A stretch of 64,000 nt of DNA from DAIDJD01 sp035485275 (lineage in GTDB: Bacteria; Oederibacteriota; JAJYGY01; DAIDJD01): positions 13,130 through 77,129 of the forward strand of contig DATHOE010000002.1 of NCBI GenBank assembly GCA_035485275.1. The letters run 5' to 3'. Of the stretch, positions 17,110 to 26,292 are shown piece after piece. Numbering within the stretch: position 1 is the stretch's first letter; each line of letters starts with the position of its first letter. The notes below the pieces were generated by a model that saw only the letters and a program-made list of their open reading frames with translations, had not been told where the DNA came from and did not search any database. A program made the translations under genes and the position numbers.

Positions 17110-17763
17110 GTGCAAGAAACCCTGGTCCGAATTCTGGTTTATGTGCCCCTGCTCCTGCTGGCGATATCCGCGCATGAGGCCGCGCACGCCTGGACGGCCT
17201 TCAAGCGGGGGGACCCCACGGCCAAGGACCTGGGCCGGGCCACGCTGATGCCCTTCGTCCACGTGGATCTTCTGGGCTCGCTGATCCTGCCGGCCCTGCT
17301 CCTGGCCACGCAGGCGCCCTTCATCTTCGGCTACGCCAAGCCCACGCCGGTGAATCCGGGCCTGCTGAAATCCCCCAAGCGGGACTTCTCGCTGGTGGCC
17401 CTGGCCGGCCCCTGCGCGAACCTGGCGCTGGCCCTGCTCTTCACCGGCGTCGGGGCCCTGGCCTTCCGCGCCTTCGGGTTCGACAGCCCGGAGGCCCGCC
17501 TGCTGGTGGGCGCGGGCATCGTCATCAACGTCCTGCTCTTCTGGATCAACCTGCTGCCCTTGCCCGGACTGGACGGCCTGAAGGTCCTCTACCGCTTCCT
17601 GCCGGACGAATGGTGCTGGCGCCTGCAGCGCGGCAACCAGTTCTTCTTCCCCATCCTGGTCCTGGTGTGGGTCCTGGGGCTCCTGGACCTGGCCTTGGTC
17701 CCGGCTGTCTCCTTCAGTTCCGGGCTCTGCGCGGCCGCGGGCGCGGGCCGGCCCCCTCTTTAA
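17110..17763 (+). CDS. Site-2-type protease, M50B family
   Basis: 217 residues and about six membrane helices. The zinc motif HEAAHAW lies at residue 22 and the second ligand motif LPLPGLDGLKVL near 150, as in the short YwhC/Rip-type M50B peptidases usually found beside scpA. I prefer GTG 17110 because the promoter at 17056-17084 puts the transcript start near 17091; a TTG at 17095 would leave almost no leader. It probably cleaves membrane-bound regulators or signal peptides; the substrate is unknown. scpA follows after eight bases. Confidence 0.82.
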   Translation: MQETLVRILVYVPLLLLAISAHEAAHAWTAFKRGDPTAKDLGRATLMPFVHVDLLGSLILPALLLATQAPFIFGYAKPTPVNPGLLKSPKRDFSLVALAGPCANLALALLFTGVGALAFRAFGFDSPEARLLVGAGIVINVLLFWINLLPLPGLDGLKVLYRFLPDEWCWRLQRGNQFFFPILVLVWVLGLLDLALVPAVSFSSGLCAAAGAGRPPL

Positions 17764-17771
17764 GGACAGCC

Positions 17772-18545
17772 TTGGTCAAGGTAAACCTGGAAGTCTTTGA
17801 AGGCCCGCTGGACCTGCTGCTTTTCCTGATCAGGAAAAGCGAGATCGACATCCACGACATCCCCATCGCCGACCTGACCCGGGACTACGTGGCCACGCTG
17901 GAGAGCATGGAACGCCTGGACCTGAACGTGGCCGGGGATTTCCTGGTCATGGCCGCCCAGCTGATGGTGATCAAGAGCCGCATGCTCCTCCCGGCCCAGG
18001 ACGAGGCGGTGGAGGAGGGCGAAGCCGAGGATCCCCGCAGCGAGCTGGTGGCCCGCCTCCTGGAATACAAGCAGTTCAAGGAGGTCGCCCAGGGCCTGGG
18101 CAGCCGCGAACTCCTCCAGCGCGAGCTTTACGGGCGCATGGGGGTCGAGGCCGAGGCCCGCAAGGCCGCGGAGCTCGCCGCCGCCGACGAGGAGACGGCC
18201 CTGGACGTGAACCTCATCGACCTCCTGAGGGCCTTCCAGCGCATCCTCGACGAGCTCCCCGACGAGGTGGTGCGCGAGATACAGCGCGAGGAAGTCTCGG
18301 TGGTGCAGAAGATGAACGAGATCCTCGACCTGCTGGAGGGGCAGGAAAGCCTGCTGTTCCACGAGGCCTTCGCGCAGGGCAAGACGAAAGTGACGGTTTT
18401 GGCGACCTTCCTGGGGATGCTGGAACTCTCAAGGATCAAGTCGATACTCATCAGGCAGGCGGCCCTGTTCGGCGAGATACGGCTCTACAAGCGGGACGAC
18501 GCGGCCCCTGAGGACGCGAAATCCGCCGTCGGAGCCGGCGCATGA
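17772..18545 (+). CDS. scpA: Segregation and condensation protein A
   Basis: 257 residues from TTG 17772, with AAGGA five bases upstream; the family start is clear as VNLEVFEGPLDLLLFLIRKSEIDIHDIPI. ScpA is the kleisin subunit that, with ScpB, bridges the SMC dimer for chromosome compaction and segregation. The C-terminal winged-helix region (KTKVTVLATFLGMLELSRIK) is complete. It overlaps scpB by four bases, the usual arrangement. smc is not in the window. Confidence 0.95.
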   Translation: MVKVNLEVFEGPLDLLLFLIRKSEIDIHDIPIADLTRDYVATLESMERLDLNVAGDFLVMAAQLMVIKSRMLLPAQDEAVEEGEAEDPRSELVARLLEYKQFKEVAQGLGSRELLQRELYGRMGVEAEARKAAELAAADEETALDVNLIDLLRAFQRILDELPDEVVREIQREEVSVVQKMNEILDLLEGQESLLFHEAFAQGKTKVTVLATFLGMLELSRIKSILIRQAALFGEIRLYKRDDAAPEDAKSAVGAGA

Positions 18546-19324
18546 GCGGCACGCAAGGAGAAACAGTCTTGGACATACAAGCCGTGAAGGCCTCCGTGGA
18601 GGCCGCGCTCTTCGCTTCGGAACGGCCCCTCACCGTGGCCCAGCTCGCCTCGGCCCTGGAAGGGGCGGAGCGCAAGCTGGTGCACCAGGTTTTGGACGAG
18701 TTGCGCTCGGACTACGACACCCAGGGCCGCGGCTTCCGCCTGGCCGAGATCGCCGAGGGCTGGCAGCTGCTCACGCGCGCCGAGCACGCCGGGGTGATCC
18801 GCCGCCTCCACCGCGTCAAGGCCGCCAACCGCCTCACGCGCCCGGCCCTGGAAACCCTGGCGATCATCGCCTACAAGCAGCCCCTCACCAAGGCCGAGAT
18901 CGAGGCCATCCGCGGTGTGGGCTCGGACGGCGTCATGCAGAACCTCCTGGACCGCCGCCTGGTGCGCACCGTTGGGCGCAAGGACGCGGTGGGCCGGCCC
19001 CTGCTCTACGGCACCACCCGCGAATTTTTGCAGGCCTTCGGCTTGAAGGACCTGGGCGAACTGCCCAAACTGACGGAATTGAAGGAACTGCTGAAGCAGG
19101 AGCCGGAAGGCGACCTGTGGGAGGTCGGCGAGGACGGCCGGCTGCAGCAGCGCAGCGGGGACGAGGCCCTGTGGAGCAACGACGGGCCCTTTGTGCCCCT
19201 GGCGGACGCGGTCCCGGCCCCGGCGGAAACGCCGGAGGCGGAAGACGGGGACGAAGAAGAAGACGAGGATGACGAAGACGACGACGAAGAAGATGATGAA
19301 GACGACGAGGACGAGGACGAGTAG
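18542..19324 (+). CDS. scpB: Segregation and condensation protein B with long acidic tail
   Basis: 260 residues. The core (1-~190) is ScpB with two winged-helix domains: VEAALFASERPLTVAQLA, LETLAIIAYKQPLTKAEIEAIRGV and GRPLLYGTT are typical. After about residue 225 comes an unusual tail of some 30 residues made almost only of Asp and Glu, absent from most ScpB proteins. The tail could bind basic proteins or be a flexible spacer; this is inference. Start chosen at ATG overlapping the scpA stop. Confidence 0.93.
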   Translation: MSGTQGETVLDIQAVKASVEAALFASERPLTVAQLASALEGAERKLVHQVLDELRSDYDTQGRGFRLAEIAEGWQLLTRAEHAGVIRRLHRVKAANRLTRPALETLAIIAYKQPLTKAEIEAIRGVGSDGVMQNLLDRRLVRTVGRKDAVGRPLLYGTTREFLQAFGLKDLGELPKLTELKELLKQEPEGDLWEVGEDGRLQQRSGDEALWSNDGPFVPLADAVPAPAETPEAEDGDEEEDEDDEDDDEEDDEDDEDEDE

Positions 19325-19354
19325 TCCTGGCGCGATGCGGGCCGGGATCGGCCC

Positions 19355-20383
19355 ATGAAAGAAGGGTCCATGCAGGAAAGGGTGCAAAAATTCTTGGCGC
19401 GTTCCGGGGTCGCCTCGCGGCGCCAGGCCGAGCAGATGATGCTGGACGGCCGCGTCACGGTGAACGGCGCCGTCGCCCGTGAGCTGGGCGCAAAAGTGGA
19501 CCCGGACAAGGACGCCGTGAAGGTCGACGGCAAGCGGGTGCACGGCGAGCAGTCCGCCTATGTCCTGCTCTACAAGCCGAAGAACACGATCTGCACCCTG
19601 GACGACCCCGAGCAGCGGCCGACGGTCATGGACCTGGTGCGGGGGGTCAAGGCGCGCATATTCCCGGTGGGACGGCTCGACTTCGACACCACCGGCGCGC
19701 TGCTGCTGACCAACGACGGCGAGATGGCCAACCTTCTCATGCATCCCCGCCACCGCTTCTCGAAGACCTACCTGGCCAAGGTGAAGGGAATCCCCACCGA
19801 GGAGCGGCTGGAGAAGCTGCGCCGGGGCGTCAACATCGAGGGCGTCCGCACGGCGCCCGCCGAGGTGCGCCTCGTCGCGGTCAAGGAGAAGAATTCCCTG
19901 GTCGAGGTGATCCTGAGGGAAGGGCGCAACCGCCAGGTGAAGCGCATGTTCCTGGAGATCGGGCACCCGGTGATCCGCCTGCACCGCAGCGCCTACGCCT
20001 TCCTGACTTTGGACGGGATGGAGGCGGGCCAATGGAGGCCGCTGCTGCCCGAGGAGATCAAGCGCCTGCGGGCTTCGGCCGCGCGCGCCGACGCCCCGGG
20101 CCAGGGCCAGCCAGAAGGCTACAGGCCGCGACTCGCCCGGCCCCTGAGGGCGCCGCGCGAGTCCGCGCCCCGGGCCGTGGAGGGCCGCCGCGAGGAGGGC
20201 TCCGCCCCGCGGAGAGCCGCTCCGAGGGCGCCGCGCGAGTCCACGCCCCGGGCTGGGGAGGGCCGCCGCGAGGAGGGCTCTACCGTCCCCCGCCGCGGCG
20301 CGCCGCGGGGGCCGCGGGTCGCCGGCGGCCCGCGGGTGGGGAAAAAGTCTTCGGCCGCCAAGCGCGGACACGGAGGACGCTGA
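19355..20383 (+). CDS. rluB: RsuA/RluB-family pseudouridine synthase with basic repeat tail
   Basis: 342 residues. An S4 RNA-binding domain (VQKFLARSGVASRRQAEQMM) is followed by the pseudouridine synthase domain with the catalytic aspartate in GRLDFDTTGALLLTNDGE near residue 107, and GRNRQVKRMF. The family modifies rRNA; order next to scpAB favours RluB, which acts on 23S rRNA. The last ~95 residues are an Arg/Pro/Ala/Glu-rich low-complexity tail holding a 26-residue tandem repeat. ATG 19370 is a possible alternative start, since AAGAAGGG precedes it closely. Confidence 0.85.
   Translation: MKEGSMQERVQKFLARSGVASRRQAEQMMLDGRVTVNGAVARELGAKVDPDKDAVKVDGKRVHGEQSAYVLLYKPKNTICTLDDPEQRPTVMDLVRGVKARIFPVGRLDFDTTGALLLTNDGEMANLLMHPRHRFSKTYLAKVKGIPTEERLEKLRRGVNIEGVRTAPAEVRLVAVKEKNSLVEVILREGRNRQVKRMFLEIGHPVIRLHRSAYAFLTLDGMEAGQWRPLLPEEIKRLRASAARADAPGQGQPEGYRPRLARPLRAPRESAPRAVEGRREEGSAPRRAAPRAPRESTPRAGEGRREEGSTVPRRGAPRGPRVAGGPRVGKKSSAAKRGHGGR
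20146..20285 (+). repeat. Two-copy 78-base tandem repeat inside the rluB-like tail
   Basis: A unit starting GAGGGCGCCGCGCGAGTCC at 20146 recurs at 20224, exactly 78 bases later, and stays nearly identical for about 60 bases. The period is a multiple of three, so it encodes two 26-residue units (APRESxPRAxEGRREEGS). Recent slippage or unequal crossing-over is the likely origin. Confidence 0.8.
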
Positions 20384-21471
20384 TGGACAGCATGCAGGGC
20401 TTGCGCCGCCGCATCGACTTGCTGGACGACCGGCTGATGGGGCTCCTCAACGCCCGCGCCAAGGTGGTGCACGCGGTCTACGCCCTGAAGCTGAAGCATT
20501 CCCGCGCAAGCGGCGCGCCCGTGCAGGCCTTCGTCCCCGGCCGCGAATCCGAAATACTCCGGCGCCTCAGCGCGAAGAAAAGCGGGCCCTTCCCGGCCGA
20601 CGGCATCGCCCCGGTCTTCCGGGAGATCATCTCCGCCTGCCGCTCCCTGGAGATGCTCCCCCGCATCTCCTATTTCGGGGCCCCGGGCTCCAACACCCAC
20701 CAGGCGGCCCTCAACTGCTTCGGGTCGGGAGCCGAATTCCTGTCCCAGGCCGACATCCACGGCGTGTTCGAGGACGTGGAGCAGGGCCGCGCCGACTACG
20801 GCCTGGTGCCGGTGGAGAATTCCACCGAGGGCGTCATCAACCGCACCCTGGATATCCTGTCGGAGTCGGACCTCAAGGTGTGCTCGGAAGTGAGCCTGCC
20901 CATACGCAACCTGCTGCTCTCCCGCGGGACCATGAAGGCCGTGCGCACGGTGGTGTCCCATCCCCAGCCCCTGGCGCAGTGCCGTCTCTGGCTGGCCGCG
21001 CACCTGCCCAAGGCCCGCCAGGTCACTGCCGATTCGACCTCCGCAGCCGCCGAACGCGCCGCCCAGGACCGCGGCGGCGCCACGGCCGCTATCGCCTCCG
21101 AGCTGGCCCTGCGCCTGTACAAGCCCCTGAAGGCGCTGGCGCGCGACATCCAGGACAAGAGCGACAACACCACCCGCTTCTTCGTGGTGGGCCGGACCTT
21201 GGCCCGCCCCACGGGACGGGACAAGACCTCGGTCATGCTCAGCGTGCAGGACAAGGTGGGCGCGCTGGCGGCGGTGCTCAAGCCCTTTGAACGCCACAAG
21301 GTCAACCTCACCGCCATTGAAAGCCGTCCCTCCCGCCGCAAGGCCTGGGACTATTATTTTTTCGTCGATTTCCACGGGCACCAGGAAGAGCCCAAGGTCC
21401 GGCGCCTGCTTGCGGACCTTTCCCGGCAGGTGGCCCAGATGAAGGTCCTGGGCTCCTATCCGGCAGCCTGA
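20383..21471 (+). CDS. pheA: Chorismate mutase/prephenate dehydratase (P-protein)
   Basis: 362 residues from ATG 20383, which overlaps the previous stop (TGATG) and has GGAGG upstream. Three domains: AroQ chorismate mutase (1-~90, LRRRIDLLDDRLMGLLNARA), prephenate dehydratase (~95-275, ISYFGAPGSNTHQAA, VPVENSTEGVINRTLD, TTRFFVVG) and a C-terminal ACT domain with TAIESRPSR, the phenylalanine-sensing motif. It makes phenylpyruvate from chorismate and is probably feedback-inhibited by phenylalanine. It begins a pheA-hisC-tyrA-aroA run. Confidence 0.95.
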   Translation: MDSMQGLRRRIDLLDDRLMGLLNARAKVVHAVYALKLKHSRASGAPVQAFVPGRESEILRRLSAKKSGPFPADGIAPVFREIISACRSLEMLPRISYFGAPGSNTHQAALNCFGSGAEFLSQADIHGVFEDVEQGRADYGLVPVENSTEGVINRTLDILSESDLKVCSEVSLPIRNLLLSRGTMKAVRTVVSHPQPLAQCRLWLAAHLPKARQVTADSTSAAAERAAQDRGGATAAIASELALRLYKPLKALARDIQDKSDNTTRFFVVGRTLARPTGRDKTSVMLSVQDKVGALAAVLKPFERHKVNLTAIESRPSRRKAWDYYFFVDFHGHQEEPKVRRLLADLSRQVAQMKVLGSYPAA

Positions 21472-21478
21472 GGCCGTC

Positions 21479-22573
21479 GTGCCCGCCGCCCGCCCCCGCT
21501 CCCTGGCCCGTTTAGCGGCCGTCCCGACCTATCGCCCCGGCAAGCCCATCGAGGAGGTCCGCCGCGAGCTCGGGCTGGCCTCCGTGGTCAAGCTCGCCTC
21601 CAACGAAAACCCGCTGGGCCCCTCGCCCAAGGCGCAGGCCGCCCTGCGCCGCCAGGCCGGCCTCGTGCACCGCTATCCCGAGGGGGGCGCCCCGCTCCTG
21701 AGGCGGCGCCTGAGCCGGATGTTCCGCCTGCCCGAGGACCATTTCATCTTCGGCAACGGGTCCAACGAGCTGCTGGTCTTCGCGGCCCAGGCCTTCGCGG
21801 GCGAGGGCGACAAGGTGGTTTTTTCCGACCGCAGCTTCGCGGTCTACGCCATCGCCACGGCCCTGGCCGGGGCCGTGCCCGTGCCCGTGCCCAGCCCCGA
21901 TTTCGAGCACGACCTCGAGGGGCTGGCCAAGGCGGCCCGCGGCGCCTCGGTCCTTTATGTTTGCAACCCCAACAATCCCACCGGCAGCTGGCACTCCGAC
22001 CGCGCCATTGAAAAATTCCTTTCCAAGGTCCACTCCCGGACCCTGGTGGTGCTGGACGTCGCTTACGCGGAGTACGCCGGGCACGCGCCGTCCGTGGACG
22101 CGCGCTGGGTGCGGCGTTTCGACAACCTCCTGGTGACGAGGACCTTCGCCAAGGCCTATGGCCTGGCCGGCCTGCGCCTGGGCTACGGGATCGCCCGGCC
22201 CTGGCTGGTGCGGGAGCTGGAGCGCTGCCGCCAGCCCTTCAACACCAATGCCATGGCCCAGGCCGCGGCCCTGGCGGCCCTGGACGACCGGGCCTTCGTG
22301 CGGCGCAGCCTGCGCGCCAACTTAGAAGGCCTGAAGCAGGTCCGCGCGGGCCTCCAGGCCCTGGGCCTGCGGGCCCTCCCCAGCCGCGCCAACTTCATCC
22401 AGTTCGCCCAGCCCGCGGGACCGGCGCCGGACGGACTTTCCTGGTTCGACTGGCTGCTGCTCGGCGGCGTGGTCGTGCGCCCGGTGGAACAGGGCTGGCT
22501 GAGGGTCACCTCCGGCTTGAAGGCGGAGAACGCGCGTTTCCTGCGGCGCCTGCGCCAGGGGATGGAGCCATGA
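21479..22573 (+). CDS. hisC: Histidinol-phosphate/aromatic aminotransferase
   Basis: 364 residues, fold-type I PLP enzyme of the HisC group: VKLASNENPLGPSPKA, FGNGSNELL, CNPNNPTGSWH and the PLP lysine in TRTFAKAYGLAGLRLGYG near residue 226. Its position between pheA and tyrA suggests that it transaminates phenylpyruvate or prephenate, perhaps together with a role in histidine synthesis; sequence alone cannot separate these. GTG start, 8 bases after pheA; its end overlaps tyrA by four bases. Confidence 0.9.
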   Translation: MPAARPRSLARLAAVPTYRPGKPIEEVRRELGLASVVKLASNENPLGPSPKAQAALRRQAGLVHRYPEGGAPLLRRRLSRMFRLPEDHFIFGNGSNELLVFAAQAFAGEGDKVVFSDRSFAVYAIATALAGAVPVPVPSPDFEHDLEGLAKAARGASVLYVCNPNNPTGSWHSDRAIEKFLSKVHSRTLVVLDVAYAEYAGHAPSVDARWVRRFDNLLVTRTFAKAYGLAGLRLGYGIARPWLVRELERCRQPFNTNAMAQAAALAALDDRAFVRRSLRANLEGLKQVRAGLQALGLRALPSRANFIQFAQPAGPAPDGLSWFDWLLLGGVVVRPVEQGWLRVTSGLKAENARFLRRLRQGMEP

Positions 22574-23439
22574 GCCCCAAGCCCCGCTACGCGCGCGTGG
22601 TCATCGCCGGCCTGGGCCTGCTGGGCGGATCCCTGGCCCTGGCCCTGAAAAAGCGCGGCATGGCCTCGCGCGTGGTCGCCTGGGGGCGCGACGCCGCCGG
22701 GCTGCGCGCCGCCGTCCGCGCGGGCCTCGTGGACGAGGCCTCCACGGAAGCGGCCTGCGCGAAGGGCGCCGACCTGGTGGTGCTGAGCGCGCCCTTCACC
22801 TGTTTCGAAAGCCATTTGCGCGCCCTGGCCGCGGTCGCGCCCAAGGGCTGCCTGGCCACGGACGTCGGCAGCGTCAAGGGCGCCCAGGTGGCCCGCTGGC
22901 ACCGCGCCGCGGGCGGCATGCGCTTCGTGGCCTCCCATCCCATGGCCGGCGGGGAAAAGACGGGCTGGCGCAACGCCTCCGCCGACCTTTTCCAGGGTGC
23001 GGCCTGCCTTCTCACGCCTCTGGCCGCCACGGACCCCGGCGCCCTGCGGCAGGTCCGCGGCCTGTGGGGGCGGCTGGGCATGCGCGTGACCCTGTGCACC
23101 CCGAAGGAGCACGACCGCCTCGTCGCGCGGGTCTCCCATTTCCCCCATGCGGCGGCCTTCGCCCTGGCCGCGGCCCAAGCCCGCGGGAAGCGCGTGTCGG
23201 ATTTCGCCTGGGCGGGGAAGGGCTGGTTCGACACCAGCCGCGTCGCGGCCTCGGATCCCGGGCTGTGGGCGGACATATTTATGCACCATCCCGGCCGCGT
23301 GGCCGCGGACCTGGAGGCCATGGAAAGGGAATTGAAGACCCTGCGCCGTCTCGTCCGCTCCGGCCATACGCCCGCGCTGCGGGCCTGGCTGGCGCGCGCC
23401 GCGGATTTCCGCAAGGCCACGGAAGGGGCGCGCCGGTGA
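22570..23439 (+). CDS. tyrA: Prephenate dehydrogenase
   Basis: 289 residues. The NAD-binding fold begins VVIAGLGLLGGSLALALKKRG; ATDVGSVKG and ASHPMAGGEKTGW carry the active-site residues, and RVSHFPHAAAFAL the conserved helical-domain histidines. It oxidises and decarboxylates prephenate (or arogenate) toward tyrosine. It lacks an added ACT domain and is a monofunctional short TyrA. It overlaps hisC and aroA by four bases each, so the four genes are translationally coupled. Confidence 0.93.
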   Translation: MSPKPRYARVVIAGLGLLGGSLALALKKRGMASRVVAWGRDAAGLRAAVRAGLVDEASTEAACAKGADLVVLSAPFTCFESHLRALAAVAPKGCLATDVGSVKGAQVARWHRAAGGMRFVASHPMAGGEKTGWRNASADLFQGAACLLTPLAATDPGALRQVRGLWGRLGMRVTLCTPKEHDRLVARVSHFPHAAAFALAAAQARGKRVSDFAWAGKGWFDTSRVAASDPGLWADIFMHHPGRVAADLEAMERELKTLRRLVRSGHTPALRAWLARAADFRKATEGARR

Positions 23440-24785
23440 GCCGGCAGCTGGAGGTGAGGCCCCTGACGAACCGGCCTTTTGAGGCCTCCGTCCGCGTGCC
23501 GGGCTCCAAGAGCATCACCAACCGCGCCCTGATCTGCGCCGCGCTGGCCAAAGGCCGCAGCCGTCTGGAAGGCGCCGGATTCAGCGACGACTCCCGGCAC
23601 ATGGCCGAATCGCTGCGCGCGCTGGGCGTGGGCGTGGCCGAGGACGCCGCCGCCGGCACCATGACGGTGGACGGGCTGGGAGGGCCGCCCCAGATCGGCG
23701 CGGGGTCCCGGCCGCGCGTCTTCGTGGGCAACTCAGGCACGACGTCCCGCTTCCTGACCTGCATGGTCGCGGCGGGCCGCGGCGAGGTCCTCTTCGACTC
23801 CGACCCGCGCATGCGGGAGCGCCCCATGGGCCCCCTCATCAAGGTGCTTGAGGCGCAGGGCTCGGGATTTTTCCGGGCGGAGGCGGGCGCGCGGACCCCG
23901 ACGGACCGTTACCCCTTCGTGCTGGCGGCGGCGGGGCTGAAGGGAGGCGAGGTCTCGCTGGACCTGACCGACTCCAGCCAGTTCGCCAGCGGCCTGCTCA
24001 TGGCCGCGCCCTACGCGTCCTCGGCGCTTCAACTGAGCGCGCAGGGCGACCGCACGCAGCTGCCCTATGTGGACATGACCGCGGCGGTGATGGGCCAGTT
24101 CGGGATCGAGGTCGGGGCGAAGGCGGCTTCCTGGCGCGTCGCCGCAGGCCTGCCCTACCAGGCGCAGGCCTCCTACCCCATCGAGCCGGACCTGAGCGGC
24201 GCGGCCTACTTCTTCGCCGCCGCGGCCCTGACGCCTGGCCGCGTCACCGTGCGCGGGGTCAGCAACGCCAGCATCCAGGGCGACCTGCGCTTCCTCAAGG
24301 TGCTGCAGCACATGGGGCTGTCCTTCTTCCAGGACGAGGACGGGCTGGCGGCCCTGCGCCAGGTCCCGCCCGGCGCCCCGCTCAAGGGCGGCATCACCGT
24401 GGACATGAACGCCTTCAGCGACCAGGCCCTCACCCTGGCGGCCCTGGCGCCCTTCGCCGACGCCCCGGTGAAGATCATCAACGTGGCCCACATCCGCAGG
24501 CAGGAATGCGACCGCCTGCAGGCCATCTCCGAGAACCTGGCCGGCCTCGGGGTGGAAGTGCAGGAGCAGGTCGACGGCGTGGAGATCCGGCCCTGGCCCG
24601 AGGCGCGGCGCCGCGGAGGGATGATCAAGACCTTCGGCGACCACCGCGTGGCCATGGCCTTCAGCCTGCTGGGCCTGCGGGTGCCCGGCATCGTGATCGA
24701 CGACGCCGACTGCGTGGGCAAGACCTTCGGCGGATTCTGGGACGCCATGGACGGACTGAGGAAGGCCCAGGGCGATGGGGCCTAA
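23436..24785 (+). CDS. aroA: 3-phosphoshikimate 1-carboxyvinyltransferase (EPSP synthase)
   Basis: 449 residues from GTG 23436, overlapping the tyrA stop. It starts LEVRPLTNRPFEASVRVPGSKSITNRALI, the PEP/shikimate-3-phosphate site; GNSGTTSRFL and RPMGPLIKVLEAQG follow, and near the end KTFGDHRVAMAFSL. It forms EPSP in the shikimate pathway. Its last 11 bases overlap cmk. Length and motifs are normal. Confidence 0.95.
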   Translation: MSRQLEVRPLTNRPFEASVRVPGSKSITNRALICAALAKGRSRLEGAGFSDDSRHMAESLRALGVGVAEDAAAGTMTVDGLGGPPQIGAGSRPRVFVGNSGTTSRFLTCMVAAGRGEVLFDSDPRMRERPMGPLIKVLEAQGSGFFRAEAGARTPTDRYPFVLAAAGLKGGEVSLDLTDSSQFASGLLMAAPYASSALQLSAQGDRTQLPYVDMTAAVMGQFGIEVGAKAASWRVAAGLPYQAQASYPIEPDLSGAAYFFAAAALTPGRVTVRGVSNASIQGDLRFLKVLQHMGLSFFQDEDGLAALRQVPPGAPLKGGITVDMNAFSDQALTLAALAPFADAPVKIINVAHIRRQECDRLQAISENLAGLGVEVQEQVDGVEIRPWPEARRRGGMIKTFGDHRVAMAFSLLGLRVPGIVIDDADCVGKTFGGFWDAMDGLRKAQGDGA

Positions 24786-25458
24786 GGGGCTGGTCATCGC
24801 CATCGACGGGCCGGCCGGCTCCGGCAAGAGCACGGTGGCCAAATCCCTGGCCCGGCACCTCGGCTACCTCTACATCGACAGCGGGGCCATGTACCGCTGC
24901 GTCACCCTGGCCGCCCTGCGCGCCCACGCCGATTTCGGCGATCCGGAGGCGCTGGCGGCCCTGGCCGAGTCCTCGGACATACGCCTGGAGCCCGGCGAGC
25001 CGGATTTGAGGGTCTTCCTGGACGGGGAGGAGGTCGAGAACCTCCTGCGGACGCCGGACATCAGCCGCCGCACCAGCCAGTTCACGGCCAACAGCCCGGG
25101 GGTGCGCATCGCCCTGGTGGCCCGCCAGCGCAAGCTCGGGGCGCAGGGGGGCGTGGTCATGGAGGGGCGCGACATCGGCACGGTGGTCTTCCCCGACGCC
25201 GACAAGAAGATCTATTTCGACGTCAGCGTGGGGGAGCGCACCCGCCGCCGCATCCAGGACTATGAGCGCCGGGGCATCCCCTACGAGGCCTCCGAGGTCC
25301 ACGCCGAGATCGAGCGCCGCGACGCCGAGGACCGCGGCCGCATCATCGGCCCCCTGCGCCGGGCGGACGACGCGGCCCTGGTGAGCGGCGACGGCAAGAG
25401 CGTGGAGGCCATTTTGCACGAGATTTTGGGCCTTTTGCCGTCGGGTTTTGCCCCCTGA
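24775..25458 (+). CDS. cmk: Cytidylate kinase
   Basis: 227 residues. It has the P-loop GPAGSGKST (near residue 12), YIDSGAMYR, the NMP-binding insert RTPDISRRTSQFTA and MEGRDIGTVVFPDA, all standard for Cmk, which phosphorylates CMP and dCMP. The aroA-cmk-(plsC)-rpsA order is widely conserved in bacteria and supports the call. ATG lies inside the end of aroA. Confidence 0.95.
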   Translation: MGPKGLVIAIDGPAGSGKSTVAKSLARHLGYLYIDSGAMYRCVTLAALRAHADFGDPEALAALAESSDIRLEPGEPDLRVFLDGEEVENLLRTPDISRRTSQFTANSPGVRIALVARQRKLGAQGGVVMEGRDIGTVVFPDADKKIYFDVSVGERTRRRIQDYERRGIPYEASEVHAEIERRDAEDRGRIIGPLRRADDAALVSGDGKSVEAILHEILGLLPSGFAP

Positions 25459-25515
25459 TTTCGCCTTATTTTTGGCTTGCCCTGCTCCTTTGACTGGAAG
25501 AAAATCTTGGGCTCT

Positions 25516-26205
25516 ATGCAAGCCAGCCTGATGTACCGGGGATCCCGGCTCTTTTACCGGTCCGTGTTGCTGCCCCTGATGCGCTTCAAGGTGGGCGGCC
25601 TCGAGCATATCCCGCCCGCAGGCGGCCTGATCCTGGCCTGCAACCACCAGAGCTTCCTGGACCCCATCGTGCTGGGCTGCGGAAGCTACCGGGTGCCGAC
25701 GCACTTCATGGCGCGGGCCAGCCTGTTCGAGTCCCGCATCCTGAATTTTTACTTCCGCAACACGCACACCTTCGGGGTGAAGCGGGGCGGGGCGGACCGC
25801 CAGGCCTGGAAACACTTCGAGGACCTGGTCCGCTCGGGCGAGCAGGTGACCTTCTTCCCCGAGGGGACCCGCAGCGACGACGGGCGCCTGCAGCCGGGCA
25901 ACCCCGGCAGCGGCATGCTGATCCACCGCTGCCCCGGGGCCGCGGTCGTGCCGGCCCGCATCCGGGGCACCTGGCGGGTCCTGAACAAGACCCGCGGATT
26001 TTCCGGGCTGCACCCCATCAGCGTGGGCTTCGGCCCGCCGGTGGACCTGTCCGCGGAATGGGCCCAGAAGGGTTCGCGCGAGGTCTACGGCGCCATCACC
26101 GACAAGATCATGGCGGCCATCGCCGCCATCCCCCCGGTGGACGGCCGCGACGACGATTTTGTGCCGGGCAGGCCGGCGCAGGAGAAGAACACGACGGTGG
26201 CGTGA
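25516..26205 (+). CDS. plsC: 1-acyl-sn-glycerol-3-phosphate acyltransferase
   Basis: 229 residues from ATG 25516; an in-frame TTG at 25477 would add 13 residues that do not look like the family. The acyltransferase motifs are CNHQSFLDP (HX4D, near residue 43) and FFPEGTRS (near 114). One N-terminal hydrophobic segment suggests attachment to the inner membrane. It should convert lysophosphatidic acid to phosphatidic acid, fitting pgsA upstream. Acyl preference is unknown. Confidence 0.88.
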   Translation: MQASLMYRGSRLFYRSVLLPLMRFKVGGLEHIPPAGGLILACNHQSFLDPIVLGCGSYRVPTHFMARASLFESRILNFYFRNTHTFGVKRGGADRQAWKHFEDLVRSGEQVTFFPEGTRSDDGRLQPGNPGSGMLIHRCPGAAVVPARIRGTWRVLNKTRGFSGLHPISVGFGPPVDLSAEWAQKGSREVYGAITDKIMAAIAAIPPVDGRDDDFVPGRPAQEKNTTVA

Positions 26206-26292
26206 CGCCTGGCGTCCGTCACCGCGTTTGAGGGCCCGCCTGGGGCCTAAGGCCGGGGAAACCCGGTCGAAGCCAGGCAAGGAGAAAGCGCA

